This document shows positions 5,882-7,539 of a stretch of DNA of 7,539 bases, one piece after another. The stretch comes from an uncultured Bdellovibrio sp. (GTDB lineage Bacteria > Bdellovibrionota > Bdellovibrionia > Bdellovibrionales > Bdellovibrionaceae): assembly GCA_946480995.1 (NCBI GenBank), contig CAMLMF010000110.1, forward strand, positions 1 to 7,539, given 5' to 3'. Position 1 is the first letter of the stretch. Each line of letters starts with the position of its first letter. The notes under the pieces are model-generated. The model had not been told where the DNA came from, searched no databases, and saw only the letters and a list, made by a program, of their open reading frames with translations. A program made the translations under genes and the position numbers.

Positions 5882-6502
5882 AAACCACGCGGTCAGTTCA
5901 GCGCGATTGCGGGATTGTGTCTTCTGACCCAAATTCGCACGATGGGTTTTGACGGTTTCCATCGAGCATCCCAAGGTTTTTGCGATGGCTTCGTTTGTGC
6001 CACCTTGGGCGATCAGCTCTAAAACTTCCCATTCTCTTTTCGTCAATCCATCCGTTGGCGGTTTATCGAAGGCTCTTTGAATATCGGGATCCATAAAAGT
6101 TTCTGGCGTGCCCGATGTGGCCTGCAAGCGGCGCAGGGCTTCTTGAAAAACACTTTGCTTGTGGGACTTCCACAAAATCGCGTCGGCGCCAGATTTCTTT
6201 AGTTCACGCAGAGCACTTAAGTCCTCGCAGCTTGTTACAATCATGACTCGCGCCTGGTGAGGCGTTTGCTTTACTGTGCGCAGAACTTCAAGCCCCGAGA
6301 TGTCCGGCAGTGATAAATCTAAGACGAGAAGATCCGGCGGGCTTTGTTGAAAAAGTTGGACCGTTGTCTGACCCAATTCAGATTTCCGAATTCGCAAAGA
6401 GCCTGGCAAAAATTCGCGCAAATAAGATTCCACACCCATCTGACAAATCGGATGATCGTCACAAATTAAAATGTCGCGAATTTTGTTTTCGATTTGTTGC
6501 AT
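5834..6502 (-). CDS. NarL/LuxR-family two-component response regulator
   Basis: The product is 222 residues. The receiver domain (about 9-128) has the acidic pair D15-D16 in ILICDDHP, phosphoacceptor D62 in LVLDLSLPD, T90 in MIVTSC and the conserved lysine K112 in ILWKS. The C-terminal LuxR-type helix-turn-helix runs about 151-212: LTKREWEVLELIAQG, then TNEAIAKTLGCSMETVKTHRANLGQK, the usual DNA-recognition pattern. Phosphorylation should control dimerisation and DNA binding. The start at 6502 is chosen because its ATG overlaps the acetyltransferase stop (TGATG) and GAAGAG sits just upstream. An ATG 45 bp earlier would add an N-terminus not typical of the family. It is the last gene of a minus-strand operon and converges on the histidine kinase gene, its probable partner. 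No terminator is visible after its stop. Target genes are unknown. Confidence 0.93.
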   Translation of the reverse strand: MQQIENKIRDILICDDHPICQMGVESYLREFLPGSLRIRKSELGQTTVQLFQQSPPDLLVLDLSLPDISGLEVLRTVKQTPHQARVMIVTSCEDLSALRELKKSGADAILWKSHKQSVFQEALRRLQATSGTPETFMDPDIQRAFDKPPTDGLTKREWEVLELIAQGGTNEAIAKTLGCSMETVKTHRANLGQKTQSRNRAELTAWFLQRNGKTNFSAPSKN

Positions 6503-7068
6503 CAGTACTCTTCTTTGGTAAGAGCATAGATCATCATGTCTTCCCATTTGCCATTAAAAAACAAACGGCGCTTGCTAAGACCTTCATAGCGCATGTCTAA
6601 GCCACGGGCTGTGCGAATGGATTTTTTATTGCGTGGAGAAATGCCAGCTTCCACACGATGCAATTTTAAATTTTTAAAGGCGATATCTAAAGTCGCTCGA
6701 CAAGCTTCCTGAGCATAACCTTGGCCCCAATAAATATTAAAGATGCGATAACCAAGATAGGCGTTATTAAAAACACCACGGGACACATCCATCAAACTGA
6801 CGGATCCCAACAAAACGCCATCGTCTTTGCGAAAGATACCATAGTTATAGAGGCGATCGGCAAGGCGCTGCTTTTTTTCGTTCTTTAGCATCTCGTTGAA
6901 TTTTTGCTTGGTTAATTGCGACTCGGCCCAATTGGTTTCATCCCATTCGTTCTGCGCAGGTCGCAGACAGGAATAGGCCTGCACCCAATTTTCGTAATCC
7001 GTTTTTTCGAATGGACGAACGATCAGACGACTGGATTTTTTAGACAGAGGCATTTTGATAGACTTCAT
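6502..7068 (-). CDS. GNAT-family N-acetyltransferase, RimJ/RimL type
   Basis: The product is 188 residues, the usual length for the RimJ/RimL (Acetyltransf_3) group, which moves an acetyl group from acetyl-CoA to a protein N-terminus or another amine. RLIVRPFEKTDYENW (14-28) is the typical opening strand and helix. YWGQGYAQEA (113-122) is motif A, the pyrophosphate-binding loop for acetyl-CoA (Q/RxxGxG/A). LHRVEAGISPRNKKS (136-150) and the following RYEGLSKRRLFFNGKW complete the fold, with N147 and S150 at conserved positions. The actual substrate cannot be told. The start at 7068 lies inside the upstream PEGA gene (29 bp overlap) and has no good ribosome binding site. The in-frame ATG at 7053 is an alternative. 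Translation is probably coupled to the upstream gene. Its TGA overlaps the ATG of the response regulator. Confidence 0.92.
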   Translation of the reverse strand: MKSIKMPLSKKSSRLIVRPFEKTDYENWVQAYSCLRPAQNEWDETNWAESQLTKQKFNEMLKNEKKQRLADRLYNYGIFRKDDGVLLGSVSLMDVSRGVFNNAYLGYRIFNIYWGQGYAQEACRATLDIAFKNLKLHRVEAGISPRNKKSIRTARGLDMRYEGLSKRRLFFNGKWEDMMIYALTKEEY

Positions 7069-7348
7069 TATGGATAAGTCTAAGAGGAATGCGCTGAAGT
7101 TTGCAATGATAATAGGTCAAAGTGTGATTGCTGCGCACGTAGGCTGTGTGATCCTCGTGGCCAATCAATTTTAAAGTGATTTTGGATTCAGGGCCTTTGG
7201 GCAAGGCCACAGCTTTCGGAGTCACAAAGGGTGTTTGTTTGTCGTCGATCCAGATTTCCGCGCCTTCTTGTTCGCTAACAACCATGCACAGACACATCGG
7301 GGTTTTATCGATTCTTAAGAATTCACGTAAAGTTTTAAACCATGCCAT
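7040..7348 (-). CDS. Small PEGA-domain-like protein
   Basis: The product is 102 residues. The ATG at 7348-7346 is chosen for the AAGGGGG site 5 nt upstream; an in-frame GTG at 7384 has no such site. Residues about 24-90 fit the PEGA domain pattern: EGAEIWIDDKQTPFVTP (28-44), ALPKG (48-52), ITLKLIGHEDHTAYV (57-71), then a final strand near 82-90. PEGA domains are short beta folds commonly attached to surface or envelope proteins and kinases. Here the domain is almost the whole protein. There is no signal peptide, only a short amphipathic N-terminus (MAWFKTLREFLRI), so it may stay in the cytoplasm or attach to the membrane surface. It leads the operon with the acetyltransferase (29 bp overlap) and the response regulator. 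The role is unknown; acting as a scaffold or substrate for its neighbours is only a possibility. Confidence 0.85.
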   Translation of the reverse strand: MAWFKTLREFLRIDKTPMCLCMVVSEQEGAEIWIDDKQTPFVTPKAVALPKGPESKITLKLIGHEDHTAYVRSNHTLTYYHCKLQRIPLRLIHNEVYQNASV

Positions 7349-7353
7349 AAAAG

Positions 7354-7360
7354 CCCCCTT
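7354..7360 (-). promoter_or_regulatory. Ribosome binding site fixing the start of the PEGA gene
   Basis: On the minus strand AAGGGGG lies 5 nt before the ATG at 7348. It favours this start over the GTG at 7384. Confidence 0.6.
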
Positions 7361-7374
7361 TCGATCCGCAAAAG

Positions 7375-7403
7375 GGTTTAGCACAAGGAGGTTTTGATGT
7401 CCT
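7375..7403 (-). promoter_or_regulatory. Possible weak sigma-70 promoter for the PEGA-GNAT-regulator operon
   Basis: On the minus strand AGGACA (7403-7398) and TAAACC (7380-7375) are separated by 17 bp. The -10 is preceded by TGC, an extended -10 feature. Both hexamers are only partial matches. It sits between the apaG terminator and the PEGA start, where a promoter is expected. Confidence 0.25.
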
Positions 7404-7489
7404 ACAGAAATGTAAAAAAACTAGACCTTCTCGGTTCTAGTGTAATGAATGCGGAGCAATCAGATAGAACTCTGGAATTTCGACGCTGA
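7385..7489 (+). CDS. Possible 30-residue small ORF with perfect Shine-Dalgarno, antisense to apaG end
   Basis: AAGGAGG (7385-7391) is followed after 5 nt by ATG at 7397 and an open frame of 30 codons to TGA (7487-7489). The peptide begins MSYRNVKKLDLLGSSV and ends LEFRR; it is basic at the N-terminus with no signal peptide or recognised motif. The coordinates include the ribosome binding site. The frame runs through the apaG terminator and over the apaG coding end on the opposite strand, so composition may simply reflect those. No upstream plus-strand promoter was recognised. It is listed for its exceptional start signal only. Confidence 0.2.
   Translation, partial: KEVLMSYRNVKKLDLLGSSVMNAEQSDRTLEFRR
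7414..7440 (-). terminator. Intrinsic terminator of apaG
   Basis: Read on the minus strand, CTAGAACC / AGGTCTAG (7440-7421) forms an imperfect hairpin: five perfect outer pairs, one mismatch, and a further C-G pair. It is followed by seven Ts (7420-7414). It begins within the apaG stop codon (7439-7437). Confidence 0.7.
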
Positions 7490-7539
7490 AGCTCTCTCCG
7501 TTTTCGGCGACGAAATGGTAAAAGCCCTTCATGCTGCCT
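7437..7539 (-). CDS. apaG: ApaG protein, C-terminal end (runs off right edge)
   Basis: The last 33 codons and the TAG stop are visible. The peptide starts GSMKGFYHFVAENGESF and ends IPEFYLIAPHSLH. It matches the C-terminal signature of ApaG proteins (GxMxGxYxFxxxxGxxFxVxIPxFxLxxP followed by a short Leu/His tail). ApaG is a small fibronectin-III-like beta protein of about 125 residues. In gamma-proteobacteria it is linked to ApaH and diadenosine tetraphosphate metabolism, but its molecular role is not settled. The neighbour here is not apaH on the visible side. A terminator follows at once, separating it from the PEGA operon. Confidence 0.9.
   Translation of the reverse strand, partial: GSMKGFYHFVAENGESFSVEIPEFYLIAPHSLH

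Noticed and set aside
6503..6547. Earlier ATG (6547) for the response regulator
   Set aside because: It adds 15 residues before a normal receiver domain. The TGATG junction with GAAGAG upstream favours 6502.
1..7539. tRNA or rRNA genes, CRISPR arrays, insertion sequences, toxin-antitoxin or phage modules
   Set aside because: No cloverleaf, regularly spaced repeats, transposase or integrase motifs, or paired small toxin-like genes were seen on either strand.

Overview
The window looks like chromosome from a Bdellovibrio-type predatory bacterium (Bdellovibrionota). This is an inference from the style of the genes: many Sec-exported proteins of unknown function, a HEARH-type metallopeptidase-like protein, a PEGA-domain protein, a 7TM histidine kinase, and strong AAGGAG-like ribosome binding sites. 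No rRNA, tRNA, CRISPR array, insertion sequence or phage gene is visible.

Left part (1-3510). A short exported protein runs off the left edge on the minus strand. It diverges from a plus-strand pair of exported proteins 17 bp apart. The first of the pair is a transglutaminase-like domain joined to a Rossmann/methyltransferase-like domain. The second carries an HEARH zinc-binding motif. The 260-bp divergent spacer holds two sigma-54-like promoter candidates, one facing each way. The pair ends in an intrinsic terminator whose stem is built from the last codons of the second gene.

Middle (3511-4183). A single gene encodes a small exported protein of unknown function. It has its own candidate promoter, a consensus ribosome binding site and a strong terminator. 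A second perfect hairpin with a GAAA loop follows, with no T-tract in either direction.

Right part (4184-7539). A seven-transmembrane PAS histidine kinase on the plus strand converges on a NarL/LuxR response regulator on the minus strand. Their coding ends overlap by 48 bp. The regulator is the last gene of an overlapping minus-strand operon: PEGA-domain protein, GNAT (RimJ/RimL-type) acetyltransferase, response regulator. The 3' end of apaG, with its own terminator, lies at the right edge. Kinase and regulator are probably a signalling pair even though they are transcribed toward each other; what they sense and control cannot be read from the sequence.

The most interesting items are the exported transglutaminase/methyltransferase-like fusion with its metallopeptidase-like partner, the divergent sigma-54-like promoters, and the tail-to-tail overlap of the two-component genes.
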